Source: Chrysomallon squamiferum
Lineage: Eukaryota > Mollusca > Gastropoda > Neomphalida > Peltospiridae
Direction: 5' to 3'
Assembly: GCA_012295275.1 (NCBI GenBank)
Contig: CM022670.1
Location: 25,888,244-25,952,243, forward strand
DNA: 64,000 bases
The notes beneath the pieces were generated by a model. It searched no databases and was not told the origin of the DNA. It saw nothing but the letters and a program-made list of their open reading frames with translations. Positions 1 to 12,680 of the stretch are shown here, in pieces. A program made the position numbers and the translations under genes. The first letter of the stretch is position 1. Every line of letters starts with the position of its first letter.

Positions 1-35
<35 letters not shown>

Positions 36-62
36 TATATATATACACACACACACACACAC
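1..62 (+). repeat. (AT)n/(AC)n compound microsatellite
   Basis: Alternating AT then AC dinucleotides at the window edge. The sequence to 366 is AT-rich with no feature. Confidence 0.95.
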
Positions 63-362
63 AATTTATTTATTTATAGTGTAAACATAATATTTTACCC
101 ATATTAATATTATATATGGACTATATTTTATTTAAAACATAATAAATGTGTTCAGTTTCCAGATACAGATAAATAAAAGATAATATCAACTAATATACTT
201 CACCTTAAACTCACGCACTGTATTACTATTCTTTAAAGACTGAGTCTCAGAAAAAACTAATTTGTTATTGCATGTTGCTAAGTAAATAAAAAATAAATAA
301 AATACATTATGATAAAGAAAATTACAGTTTTAAAAATAACTCACACCTGCATGTGTGTATGT

Positions 363-366
<4 letters not shown>

Positions 367-417
<51 letters not shown>

Positions 418-588
418 GAACAGAAATGTCAGGAGAAATCCAAAGAATTTGTGTCCTCTCTGTAGCTCTGTATCTCATTTGCTCTATCTCTCTCTCTCAA
501 TTTATGTCTCTCTCTGTATATACCTCATGTCTCTTTCTCCTCTCTCTAAATACATACATATTTGCTTTAGTATATACACATATGTTTG

Positions 589-625
<37 letters not shown>

Positions 626-1025
626 TTTTTATATCTCTTTTGAACATATTTATCATTTTATATAACATTGTATGCATATGTCCTTTCTTTTTTCTCTCCA
701 TTGTCCTTTTCTTTTGAACATTCTCTCCCTTTTTTTTACTTTCCTATCCTTACAACTCTATCTCTTTCTATCCACAACTCTATCTCTCTTTATATATAAA
801 ACATTTTTCTTAAGAACTGCATTATTCTCACTATCTTTCTATATCAGTCTATCCTCCTCTCTCTATCTCTTAGTATATAGTATTTTTCTTTAGTACTGCA
901 CTATTCTCACTATCTCTCTCTATCTCTGTCTATTCACCTTTTTATCACTTTCTATAAAGTAGTTTTCTATACTACTACCCTATTCTGTCTGACTCTCTCT
1001 CTCTTTCTCTTTCTCTTTCTCTTTG
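367..1025 (+). repeat. (GT)n followed by pyrimidine-rich low-complexity tract
   Basis: (GT)n at 367-415, (AT)n/(GT)n at 585-625, and a long CT-rich plus-strand tract with diverged TCTCTCTATCTCT units (about 740-1025). Open frames of 60-96 codons here are repeat translations. Confidence 0.9.
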
Positions 1026-3829
1026 TTATTGTTCACAAATTTGCAAACAAACAAAAGCTGTCTGTCATTAGTGGAGGAGACATGATAGGAAGGAACTGTT
1101 TCCAGTCTGTGTTGTGTTTTTGATATCCCTTCACAACATTAACTGTTTGTGACACCTGTTGGTGGATGTACATGCTTGTCTGTTCACAATCAATTACTTC
1201 TGGCTGCTGCAACATTTTCATATCGTGGCAGCTGTTTGACAAATTGCACGAGGAATTACATGTGGGTGACAGGTGAAGCAGCAGAAAGTCTGTTTCCTTT
1301 TGTTTTTACATATCACTTCCTTCCACATTAGTTTAAAAATGTCTGCGGGTATTAATTTAAGGAAAGTATATATATATGTATATGTATATAAATAAGGGTG
1401 GGAATTAAAGATAAAATTTGGTTCTTGTATTATTCTTTTTTATAAAATAGAACTGATTGAAAATCACACTATATAATTATGAGAGGTTGGCAGAGAGAGG
1501 GGAGAGGGAGTGAGAGGGGGAGAGGGAGGAACAGAGGAACACAGGAAGAAAGGGAGATAGAGTGAGAGAGAATGTTTATTTTTTCTCGAACAATATTAAA
1601 AGGATTTCATTTGCTACTCAGAGATAATTAAATAACCTCTGAAATAATGAAATAAAAAATAATTATACATCACTTCCTTCCCAGCAAAATAAAAATTTAA
1701 ATTATGTGCCAACAACTTTATCAAGCTTATACATGCAGGTTTTACTGCTGTCTCATAACACAAGTAATAAAATGGTATTAAATTCATGAGGATAAAATGA
1801 TTAAAACATCATTATGTTCATGGGTTAAGCAGATATGATTATATTACACTGCGGTGGGGGAGGGTATTTTTTAAATTTTAAATTTTTGTCCCACATATAA
1901 TGAACATGATCTGAGAGATTAAAGAATTTCAAAAAGGAGATTAGCTTCCTGTGAGAGAGGACTTCACGAAAAACAAGATAGTAACTAAGTTGATCAAACA
2001 CTGACACACTGATAAGGTTACCACAAACCTTAATGCACAGAGTACACAGTTGGTGATAGGTTGCCACTGAGCAAATATATGGCGAAAGGTTGTCTTAGAA
2101 CAAAAAAAATGGTAGGTTCTCTCCAATCACTCAAAGAGAAAGAGATAATCTGTAAAGGTAACAGAGTAAAAACATACTTCACACCTTTAATAAACTAAAC
2201 ACAAACCTGCCTTTTTGTTTCCATAGAAACCATCTGACAACATCATTGCTTTTATTTTGAATTGCAGACAAAAATAAACCTTATTATATATTACACAGTT
2301 TTATTGCTTTCCTAATTATTAATATGATATATGTCCAAGACAAAATGAATTTCACTGGCATGGAAATTGTAACTGTGTTTTATGTTAACTGCTTCACTTC
2401 TTCATGCAAAACAGCCATGGAGCATTGTAAAGTGGGACACACAACACAGACCAGTTTCATCTTTGAAAATAAACAATAGCAAATAATGCTATTGTCTGAA
2501 ATCATAGTTTGGATCAAATGAGAAGTATTATATTCTATGCTGTTCTCATTATATTTTTAAAATTAGGGTCATATGGCATCATATGATACAGGATGATGAA
2601 GAAATTTTTTTTTTTTTTTTTTTTTTTTGCCCATCAAAAAGATATAATTATTATTTATTGTTGCAGTTCAAATATAAAGTAATGCAAAGTAAATTACAGG
2701 TGACAGGTGTTTGAGGAACAATGGAGACAAATGCAATATGTTGTCTACGTACAGTAAAACTATTTACAGTTCATGTATTAAATTTACTTTAGTGTCTCTT
2801 TGTTTTGAAATGAGGTTTACTGATCAAAAGAAATGTATTTTGTTATGTGAATGTGAGGTCAAGTAAAAAAACAAATTAGTTTAACACATTTCCATTTGAA
2901 AAGTGTTCATGCATGCCTGTTATGGCCACAGCCAGTGATTTTGTCATCTGCCTGAGACAGGTGTGATTCATTATAGCACTTTGATTACAGAGTAATGCAA
3001 GGTAAAACATAGGTAACAGGTGTTTCTCAGACAATGAAAAGGAATGTAATATCAGTATGATATGAAAAAAAAAAAATCTACCTTATTTTTTTATATTCAT
3101 ATGAAAAAAATACAACAATTAACTGACTTTAACATAATAAAATAATAATAATTAGACCCAGATATCACAGATATAAATAAACTTGAACACACATAACTGT
3201 ATCTGTTGTCATTTCGTGTACACAAACTAAAGGAGAAACATATGTATACATTCATTTATAGAAGTGCAAATTACAAAGTTATAAAGTCATAAATTTGTTT
3301 CAGAAAATAACTGGAAGGTAATAGAATACATCATAAATAAATTTCTATTCTGGAGTTTTGTTAAAGGTAACAAGATAACAAAATTAATCAACAGCTCAAC
3401 TTGAATGAGATTATGAAAAGAAGATTTTAAAAAATTGCAAAATACCTCAAATTCCTCAAATAATCATGTTATTTCACTTTATACCCACGATTCAAATCGG
3501 TTTCTTTTTTAATTTGTTATTATTATTACTACATAAGAACTAAGAAAGTCAACATTATGTCCTTGAGATATCTTCATTAACTACCAGCCCTGTTACAAGG
3601 AAGTGTATTTCACTACATTAACCCACAAACATCACATAGTTTATATACTTGTTTACTTTTAGTCTACAATAACAACAAAAAAACACAGAGTGTACTGACC
3701 TACCATTAAACTGATCACATTTGTCAACAGAAGTTAAGTCAGTATCCATCGTAGAGAAACCAAGAAACTATTTTTAACAGCTCAGAACATGCAAAATGTC
3801 TTCTACAGCAGTACACACACAACATGCAC
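1026..3829. other. AT-rich noncoding stretch
   Basis: No coding signal. It contains a purine-rich GAGAG patch (about 1490-1575), poly(T) at 2606-2628, and two diverged copies of a phrase like TAATGCAAAGTAAATTACAG then GTGACAGGTGTTT (about 2681-2711 and 2993-3024), suggesting an old dispersed repeat. Confidence 0.6.
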
Positions 3830-4080
3830 AGCTTAATGCACTGAAAACAGGACCAACTGGCACCCACTGAGTGAGTGGCTTACCTTGGCTAAAGCCTTGG
3901 ATAATCCATTACATAATCCCTGTATTGATTACCTGAATGAAGTGATTAGTGTCGCCAGGGGCTGGTCACTTCTGGTCAGCGTGAATACCAAGTGGTAGCT
4001 ACTTCTCAGACCAATTAGACAAATAAGCTAAACAAGCTCATTAATTAAGTCGGGTATAAACGATACAAAGGGGGTACTGT
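3830..4080. other. Higher-complexity block, candidate conserved noncoding element
   Basis: Non-repetitive, GC-richer island in AT-rich sequence with TTAATTAAG-type homeodomain-like sites near 4041-4050 and CpGs (GTCGCC, CAGCG, GTCGG). No open frame of note. Regulatory function is inference from composition only. Confidence 0.3.
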
Positions 4081-4329
4081 TGAAATGTTTGGTATTAAAG
4101 GATGTCTGTTTGATATTTCAGAGCCTGTCTTGTTTTTAATTGATGTTGTCAGCTGTGGGTTTGCTTAAGCACCTGCTAACATATGTGTTTAAACAGGTAA
4201 GTAAACTGGTGTCAGTTTTGTATATCTGCACCGATGTACACTTCAACTCTGACATTCTGCAGGGTTTTTTGTTATTAAAAGAAAATCAATTAGCTTGTGA
4301 CCAGCTATTTTGTTAACAGCTTAAACAGT

Positions 4330-4555
4330 AACCAATGGACAGATGGATGATGGGTGGATGATTGGATGGATGGATGGATGACTGGATGAATGGATGGATG
4401 AATGGATGGATGGATGGATGGATGGATGGATGGATGGAAGGATGGATATTTGGATGGATGGTTGGATGGATAAAGAGAGAAGGATGGAAAGAAACAGATT
4501 GGTATTATGAAGAATAAATCAACAGATGGATAGGATGGATGTTAAACATCACCAA
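4330..4555 (+). repeat. (GGAT)n tetranucleotide repeat
   Basis: Imperfect GGAT/GATG array, densest at 4338-4475, fading into scattered GATGGAT copies by about 4540. Confidence 0.95.
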
Positions 4556-6159
4556 ACAACAAAGCACTTTTTTCATGATTAGTTAACAAATACAGAATAA
4601 AATTATAATAAAAATATAAACTGAACCAAATCAAAACACAAAACAAAAAAATTAAAAAAAAAAAAAATTAAATTTATTTTAAGGAGAAAAAGTAATGTTT
4701 AATGAAACCAAATGTCAATTTCCTAAAGTTAATCCAAAACAAAGGGATGTTTTTAAAATAAAGTAAATTATAATGCACATTAACAATAATGAAAACAATA
4801 TCAAAATATTAGATTTGGTGAGTCAGCTGTGGTTGGGATGTGAGAAATCCTGACACATCGGACATCAAGAGAGATGTTTGTACAATCACACGTTTGTCAA
4901 ACAAGACAGAAAAATGTCAGGATGGAATGACAATATTGACAACTTAAACCTCAACATGATCTTAAACATGTAAAAAAAAAAGAAACACCTTTTTTTTTTT
5001 TTTCATCATTTTTCTCTTTCCTGTTTGTTTTTAATCAGTTATATATATATTTGTAAGTCAGCTATTTATACTGACTTATTTTAAGTCATTGTATTTTGTT
5101 TTTGTTATCTTTAAATGACACCCAATAGCCACCCAGTTTAAAAAAATAATTGTTTATTTTTTTTTTGTTTTTGTGCTGGGGTGTCTTTAAACTAACATAC
5201 TAACTAATCATTAAAATAATAATAACAGCAATAACAATAATACCTGAATAATAATAACAATAATAATTATTAATAATAATAGTAACAAAACTGCAAACTG
5301 TAGAGACTGGAAGGAAGGGGGATACTTGTTTTTTCTCCCCCATATCTTTATATGTCATCTTACACAGGTTATTTAAGTACTATACAGATAAAATTCAGGA
5401 AAATTATTGTTAATACATGATAGCTAATCTTTAACATGCAGACAAAAAAGCATAAATCGGTCACGAGATAGTAATGGCATACTGGTTTGTTTGAAATTGT
5501 TTTTTTGTTTTTTTTGCAGGTTATGAAACAAAATATTAAAATGTGAGAATAAATCTCATACTAGAATAAAAGTAAAGATTTTCATATGTATGTGTGTTTG
5601 TATTTATCAATGTATGTATGTGTATGTCTGTTTATGTACATGTCTATGTATGTATATATCCATATCCATAATTGTTAAACCAATACTTCCTTTTTATCTT
5701 TTTTTTTTAAACCTTTATTATATATTTTTTAAATATTTACATATCCTTTTTTTTATCTTCTTTATTGATAAAAACAGTGTGACTAACAATAATCTTAAAA
5801 TAGTTTTCTTATCTGAATACTTGCAGTACCAGTCCTGTTTTGATTTAAAATTCAAATTTAATATTTAGATAATACAACACATACCAGTGTTATACAGTGA
5901 TAAAATAGAATTATAGGTTAAGAAATTTCAGTATAAAACTAGAGATGTGTTTATGTCATATATATTACAAAAATATTATAGAAAATATCAAGTTGTGTTA
6001 AAAACTTTACAAATGTATGTATAAAACAGTTAATAAATATTTAATCAACAGTTTCATTGCAGAAAAGAAAACTTTGAAAGAGAATTAAAATTGTAACATA
6101 TTTTTATTAATATAAATTATTATGTATATTAAATTTTAAGAACTGTTGACGACATGTCA

Positions 6160-6194
<35 letters not shown>

Positions 6195-7221
6195 TACACA
6201 CACACACATATAGACAGACACATGTATACTTATGTATACTTGTGTATACGTGTATATTTACACATACATATTTACATATGCACAGGAAGATTTAATAATT
6301 ATTCAGCAAACTGTTCATTTATAAGATATTACATTCTAATCTAATAAGTACAAATCATAAACATTTTTTACAGCTGCAATAAAGTTAATAAACACAAAAA
6401 TCAATCACACAGAAATCAGATCTTCCTTACCTCAGTGATCCAACTGGTGGTGATAAAGATCTTTTCTCCTGTGTGTGTGCACCAAGTCAGAGTCCTCAGT
6501 GCACACTGATTAACTGAAATATATACAGCACTAACTAAACATGCACAGCCCCTGACAGACTGAAAAGGAGAGTGGAGGGTCTGAGAAATGGGGCAAACTG
6601 CGATTAGGGTCAAACACTGGCTTGTGAAAACACAACAGAACTAACAAATCATGACGTGCTTTTGGGAAAATAGTATCCATTCACAGCAACTGTTGACTGT
6701 GACAATAAGACAATATTGACCTACCCCTGGCAGCGTGTATGGAAATCATATCAGTCTGACATTTGTCCAGCGAGTCAAGAAAACCAATGATACCTGTTCT
6801 CAACTTGTTATTACAAGATGGTATCAGAGAAAGGTAGATGAAGCCAGCATGTTTGTTTGTGTAGGTATAATGTAAAATGTAGAAAACTAATTGATAGTTT
6901 TCTTTTTGTATTGCTGTTGAATTGGGCTTGTTATGTTTTTTGATTCTAAAATTTGTTGTTATTCATTTTATTTAAAATAATAATTTGTTTCTGTATTTTT
7001 CTCTTCTCTTTGTTTTCCTTTCTGCTTTAATCATCTTTCTCTTTATCTCCATCTTTCTATCTTTCTACCTCTCTGTCTTTTCCTCTGTTTCTTATTATAC
7101 CATTTCCATCCATTAATCTGCTTTATTTTTTTTTTTTTTTATGTATGCATTTCTAATCTTTATCCATCGCTCTGTCTCTATTGAACTTTCTCTTTTTTAT
7201 CTTTATATTCTGCATCTTTTT
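4556..7221. other. AT-rich noncoding stretch with short microsatellites
   Basis: Contains AAT-rich sequence (5210-5285), (CA)n at 6161-6212, a GT/GTAT-rich patch (5586-5660) and a pyrimidine-rich run from about 7000. The block 6400-6800 is somewhat more complex and holds a minus-strand frame ending at a GT-like donor, but it shows no protein family signature. Confidence 0.55.
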
Positions 7222-7222
7222 T

Positions 7223-7298
<76 letters not shown>
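7222..7298 (+). repeat. (CT)n microsatellite
   Basis: About 38 near-perfect CT dinucleotides. Confidence 0.97.
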
Positions 7299-7301
<3 letters not shown>

Positions 7302-7529
7302 CTCTCACTAACAAAACACATTTCGTAAGTACATGAAAAACATTATTTCAGTAACGCCATAAAATAACACATCGCTCACCAACTACATCCATTATTTATA
7401 TTTTTAGTCCAAATCCAAAACGTTAAACTCACATGTGTATAGAATAAACAAGTTATAACAAGATGTTCTGGCTAGTGGTTTAAAATCTCACAAATTACAG
7501 ACGACTAATCATATCACCTGACTACAAAA

Positions 7530-7970
7530 ACAGAAATAATTGCGAGCTGTCCAGTCAAGTGGACGACCATGCTCAAGACTGACACAAAATCTTTTCTAAA
7601 TTGGACAAACGATGGAATTAACATGGAGTCTGGACAACTTTCCTGCTTTCCCAAGATCACCAGAACCTTTCGTTCGAAGACAAACAGAGAGCATGGCGCC
7701 AGTGTAGTCTTTCTGTCACTGTTTGCCGACTGCCAATCACTTGATGGAAACAGTGCAGCATGCCAGGGAACTGTGCCGTTCCTCAGACTGGCACAAATGA
7801 ATAGTTAGCAAAGTGTTTACTCTGATTTGTCCTAATTGGAATTCATCTTTCACAAATTCAGTTTCGGCACACGGAGATGGTTTGTGGGATTATTTTGAAA
7901 CATGACACAAATCTTTCTTAATGATCATATTCTCCCGTGTGAAAGGCCCCTGGACAGGCTGGAGACTTTT
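7530..7970. other. Higher-complexity block, candidate conserved noncoding element
   Basis: About 440 bp without simple repeats and with near-balanced base composition, including CpGs (TTCGTTCGAAG at 7670, ATGGCGCC near 7694). A 79-codon frame at 7569-7808 has no recognisable domain or splice context. I read the block as possible regulatory DNA. Confidence 0.3.
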
Positions 7971-10338
7971 ATAAAAATAATAATTAAACTTTTACATTTT
8001 TTATTTTTTTATTTTTTTCAAACATCAACTGCACTGCTTTCAAACATTCATGGCTCAAAAACATGACTTTCATTTAATGAGTTCTTTTTTGTGTTTAAAC
8101 CTGTTTTTATTGGTTTCTTTATCAATCAGCCAACTATTACAAACATGCATATAACTAATACAGGTTAAAGCATGCATGTCTTGGGCATAATGTATGACAG
8201 GCATAAAGTATCTCTCTCTCTCTGCTGTTTTTTAATAAATTATTTATTCATTTATTCATTCATTCTACTTTTAATATATTAATATTAATGTGTTTTATGC
8301 ATCATTTCACATTTATTGTTATAATAATATTATAGTTTACACAGAAATGTCTGAACACTCCTAACATTCATAACATAAATTTAGAAAATCTTTGAAAACA
8401 TGAATTAAGTATTACTGCTGGTTACAAAACTAATATAGTTTTACATATTTTGTACATTTATTTAATGATAAAAAAAATAATAATGATTAACATGTACTAT
8501 AATAGTATGTTAATTTTTTTTTAAAACTGAATATTATATATAAATTCATTTAAACCCCAAAACACTAATTAGAAGTACTTTCACATTCCACAGTTTTTGT
8601 AATAAATATTTACATAATTAAAACATGGTATACAGGTTTCGTATTCAGGTAATATTCTTGATGTGATATTCATTGATCCATGCAACTTGTGAAGTGTTCA
8701 AACAACTTCAACCAGTATAAAAGTAATAATAAAAAACAATCAGAGTTAACTTTCGACAAGGCAAATTTCTCCCAGATTCTTTACGTTTCAAATAATTGTA
8801 AAATAAACATCATGCAAACGGAAAACCATGAAATGTTTGTTTATATTTTACAGAACTTATAGTCTAAGAATGTGCTTCCTCTTTCCTAATTGAATTTTTA
8901 ACTGGAAGATTTGTCGGTAATTGGTTTTCTGCACAGTCTTTTCCAAAACAAAATACTTAGTGTTAAAATATTGTGATTTGAAAAACAGCGATAATTTTCC
9001 ACCATTGTAAAAATACCTTCAACTCATGGTTATTATAACATGTCACATTGTATACCAAAGTTATTTTCTTCTAATTTTTTTTTTTTTTTTTTTTTTTTTT
9101 CATTTCAGTGATTAATATCATTCAAGGCAATGGATTCAGGGCTTTTAACAGATGGGAACTGCCAGTACCCCATGAGAATAATAATTACATGATGATATTA
9201 ATGTTATGAAGGCAAAATATTGTTCAGTTTTTTGGTATGTCATTTGTTCTGCATCTTCTGTCTGTCTGTTCTTTTTTTTCTTTCTTTTATGCAAGTGTGT
9301 GTTCTGTCTGTCTCTCTGACTGTCTGTATAATGATGAAAAAATTATTTTTTCTTCTGCATATTTGTATGGATAATATTTTAATTAAAGTGAAAACAGAAA
9401 CCTGAATATTTATGACAATTTTTTTTTTTAACATAATTGTAAAGATGAAATAAGTTTCATTATAAAGAAGAAAAAAAAAATGTAGAAGTCATAAATAAAA
9501 ACTGGACTCAGATGCAATCTACATTTATATAAGACAATTTTGGATATTGCTGAGCTCCTGATAGTCTCATGTCAGATACAATGATAAAACTGTTTTTCAC
9601 TCAACACAACACTGCACTGAATATTACAGTTTTCAGTTCAGCCTAACAGCCATTGTTTCATTCACAGGATTAAAAACATTATTAAAAATTAAAATTCTGT
9701 TTTTTTTCGTCATGAATCAGATTCTCAATGCATCCAAGCAGAGAGACAATAACAGATGATAAGCTATCTTCCAAACTGGATTACTTTTTATTTTTTTTTT
9801 TTTTATTTTTTTTTACAGCTGAACTTATTTCTCTGCATACACAAAATTAATACACCCATATGACCGAAATCTATCACAGGTTATACGAACATTTTCACAA
9901 ATTTATAACTCTGCCAGGCAAGCTTATTTCATTCCCCGACTAATTTTTTTTTTTTTTTTTTCTCTTCACATTTTTATTTAATGGCAGTGTTCTTGTTGCT
10001 TTTGGAAGCAAATGACCAATAAAACTGCAGGAGCTGGAGCCGTTTGCTGCAGTGGAATTGCATACAAAAAAAAAAAAAAATCAGCATCACACACTGAAGA
10101 AGATTCAAATAGTCGTTAAATTACTTTGGCACGAAATCTAATTTAAATGTTAATGTTTTGCAGAGTGAAAAAACACACAAACCTAATTATGATGTGATTT
10201 CAGAGCTAACATCGGGGACAGTGAAAAAAAAAAAAAAAGATAAAGAAATGAGCCTGAAATCATTGATCAACATTGATTTACACCATGCTAATGCTCTGAA
10301 CAAAAAAGATAGCAGACACTTGTTTATTCTTTGCTCAT

Positions 10339-10340
<2 letters not shown>
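7971..10340. other. AT-rich noncoding stretch
   Basis: Poly(T) runs near 9078-9100, 9788-9812 and 9944-9961, poly(A) at 10067-10080 and 10227-10239, and TCTG-rich sequence near 9240-9320. No gene seen. Confidence 0.6.

Positions 10341-10396
<56 letters not shown>
10341..10396 (+). repeat. (CT)n microsatellite
   Basis: Perfect CT dinucleotide array of about 28 units. Confidence 0.97.
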
Positions 10397-10398
<2 letters not shown>

Positions 10399-11316
10399 TA
10401 TTTTGTCACAACAAAAGCTCACTGTCCATTCACAACACTTGTAAATAAACAGTAATTAATTTTTTAAACTGTACCAATAACAGTAGAAATAAATGATTAA
10501 TTAATAAAACAGAATGTATTTATCTAAGTTATTATTTTATTGTTTTGGATGTCTAAGGATCATTTACAACGCAGTATGGCAGTAAAATAATACAGTCATA
10601 AAACACTGAAATACCCTCTCCTTACAAATGGAGTCACGATGTGACATCATCAAGTACACAGGACACTGATAGCTGTATTTTTTTTTCTGACATTAGAAAA
10701 AACTTAATAGCAAACAGGTTCACCTTGTACATAATATAAGGTCATGAATACTGTAAATGGCAAGCCAGAAATTTTTTAAACTGTTTGCTTTTGTTGTTAC
10801 ACTGCATTATTAATTTTGATAAGAAGGGAGAAAAAAAAATAAAAGTTGTTTAAAAATGCACAAGGTAGACTATTTCTTTCATTTACTAAAGGTATACTTT
10901 AGTCTGTTCTGACTACAAAAAAATAAAAAATAAAAATAATAATAATAAATAATATCAGTAATGATAAATGACATCAACTGTTTATTTCCCAGCTAAGAAC
11001 TTTAACCTATTTTTCTTTGTTTCACATGTTTTTCAGTAGCTTTGCATTATTCATCATGTCCATCATTTCATAATGTCACAGACCTCTGTGACCTCAAGAT
11101 ACTCAGAACAGTCAAATTTTATATCTCAGTGATATAAAACTAATTTCTAACCAAACTGATGAAAGAATTATTTTGTGACATAACTTACACCAATAAAAAT
11201 AATATTCATATTGAGAGGGACAGTTATAATACCTTTCATTAATTAATATATATTTTTAACATTTTGTAAAATAATAAATATGGATGTAAATATAATTAAC
11301 ATTATTTATCAGTGGT

Positions 11317-11440
11317 AAGGTGTTGGCATGAGACATCATTGATCATGAGATCAGTATTCCTTTGTTCTCCAAATAAGCCATTTCCCATTCCGATCTGTGT
11401 CTCCTTGCTAGTGTTTAGTCACAAAAGCTGTGGTATGTTT
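11317..11440 (+). mobile_element. tRNA-derived SINE fragment
   Basis: TGGTAAGGTGTTGGCATGAG resembles a tRNA 5' half (A-box region). GATCAGTATTCC about 30 nt later sits where a B box would be, though diverged. No intact tRNA folds. The flanks 10397-11316 and 11441-12119 are AT-rich without supported features, apart from (AAT)n at about 11861-11890. Confidence 0.45.
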
Positions 11441-12119
11441 TATCTTTTCTATAGTTTTATAATTACTTACTTCTACTGAAACAAAATGTACATGGCCATT
11501 GCAGCAAATTGTCTCAGTTCTAATTGTGTGGTTCTTTCATAGCTAAGAACCTATATATGTCCATAAATTAAGCTTGTTGAAAGTATTATTTTTAAAAAAT
11601 GAAACAGATTTTTAAAAGTTTTCAATTTTTATTTTATTTTTTCAGTTTTATGTAATTGTCTTGTACTGCTGTTCTGTTTCATTACAGAATAGATCTATCT
11701 GGTTTCCCAGCAGAGTAGACTGGTTCAGTTATAATACTCAGTGATCTACACAGCTTTATCAAATCTGCAGCAGAAACATGGCTTTTGTATTAAACTGTAT
11801 CATATTACAAGTACATTAACTTAGCTAGGTTATTTTTAGGAGAAAAATAACATATTAATAATATCAATAATAATAATAATAATAATAAAAAAAATGTCAT
11901 TAATAATATCATTAACAAAAATATTTACAAGCAGTTATTTTTTTGAGACGCAGATCTCTTATTTATTTTTGCATAGTTCAAGCAAGCCTGACATGGCTAC
12001 AACCTCTCATTCATTCCCACTGGACTTTGTTCATAATAATCTGTGTACCTGGTTCACAAAGCGGGGGTATCAACGTTGATGACATAACCCACTTGTGTTG
12101 CTAAATTTATCTACATCCT

Positions 12120-12680
12120 AGCAGTCCTATCAGTGGGTCAGTGTACACTTCTTGTCACTGCCCAAATCCTCTGCAATACCCTCAGATTTCCCTTGTCACA
12201 GCAGCACATGCAGCAGGAAGGGGAAAAAAAAAAATCATGTCTCCTGCTGAAACCTCTGCACAGCAGAGATAATCACTCTCAGTGTATGATTTAAACAGCA
12301 CTGGGAACCATCACAATTATTGCCAATGCATATTTCCTCGTCTGGAAGCTTTCAGAATGATTGACGCTAATGCACAGCAGTGCCTGACCAAACCTGACCT
12401 ACAGGCTGAGAGAGATGTGCAGAGAGAGGGCAGCCAGGGAGAGGAGGACTATCTACTGGACATTAATTTGTCAATTAACATGACACTGATACTGCTATCA
12501 GTGATTGTTCTACACCGCTTCACGACAAGGGATTGCATCTCCATCTGCAGACTGTCGTGTTCAGACAACCCCGAGTTAGCAGTGGTCATGACAAAAATGC
12601 TCTGTGACTGATATCTCTTCATGTCTGTCAGATAGATAATGACGAAGAAGATTTGTATTAGAATGGGTGATATCATACAG
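12120..12680. other. Higher-complexity block with perfect hairpin, candidate regulatory element
   Basis: Non-repetitive, GC-richer block. It contains ATTAATTTGTCAATTAAC (12464-12481, homeodomain-like sites), immediately followed by a perfect 8-bp inverted repeat CACTGATA-CTGC-TATCAGTG at 12484-12503. Frames on both strands (109 and 75 codons) lack known motifs. Confidence 0.35.

Noticed and set aside
6416-6613. Minus-strand frame containing CTHTGEKIF, reminiscent of a C2H2 zinc-finger linker
   Set aside because: No C2H2 cysteine/histidine spacing around it and no neighbouring finger. The GT at its end could mimic a donor, but nothing pairs with it.
12282-12611. 109-codon plus-strand frame
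   Set aside because: No recognisable domain, no matching neighbouring exon. The block has overlapping frames on both strands, as random complex sequence does.
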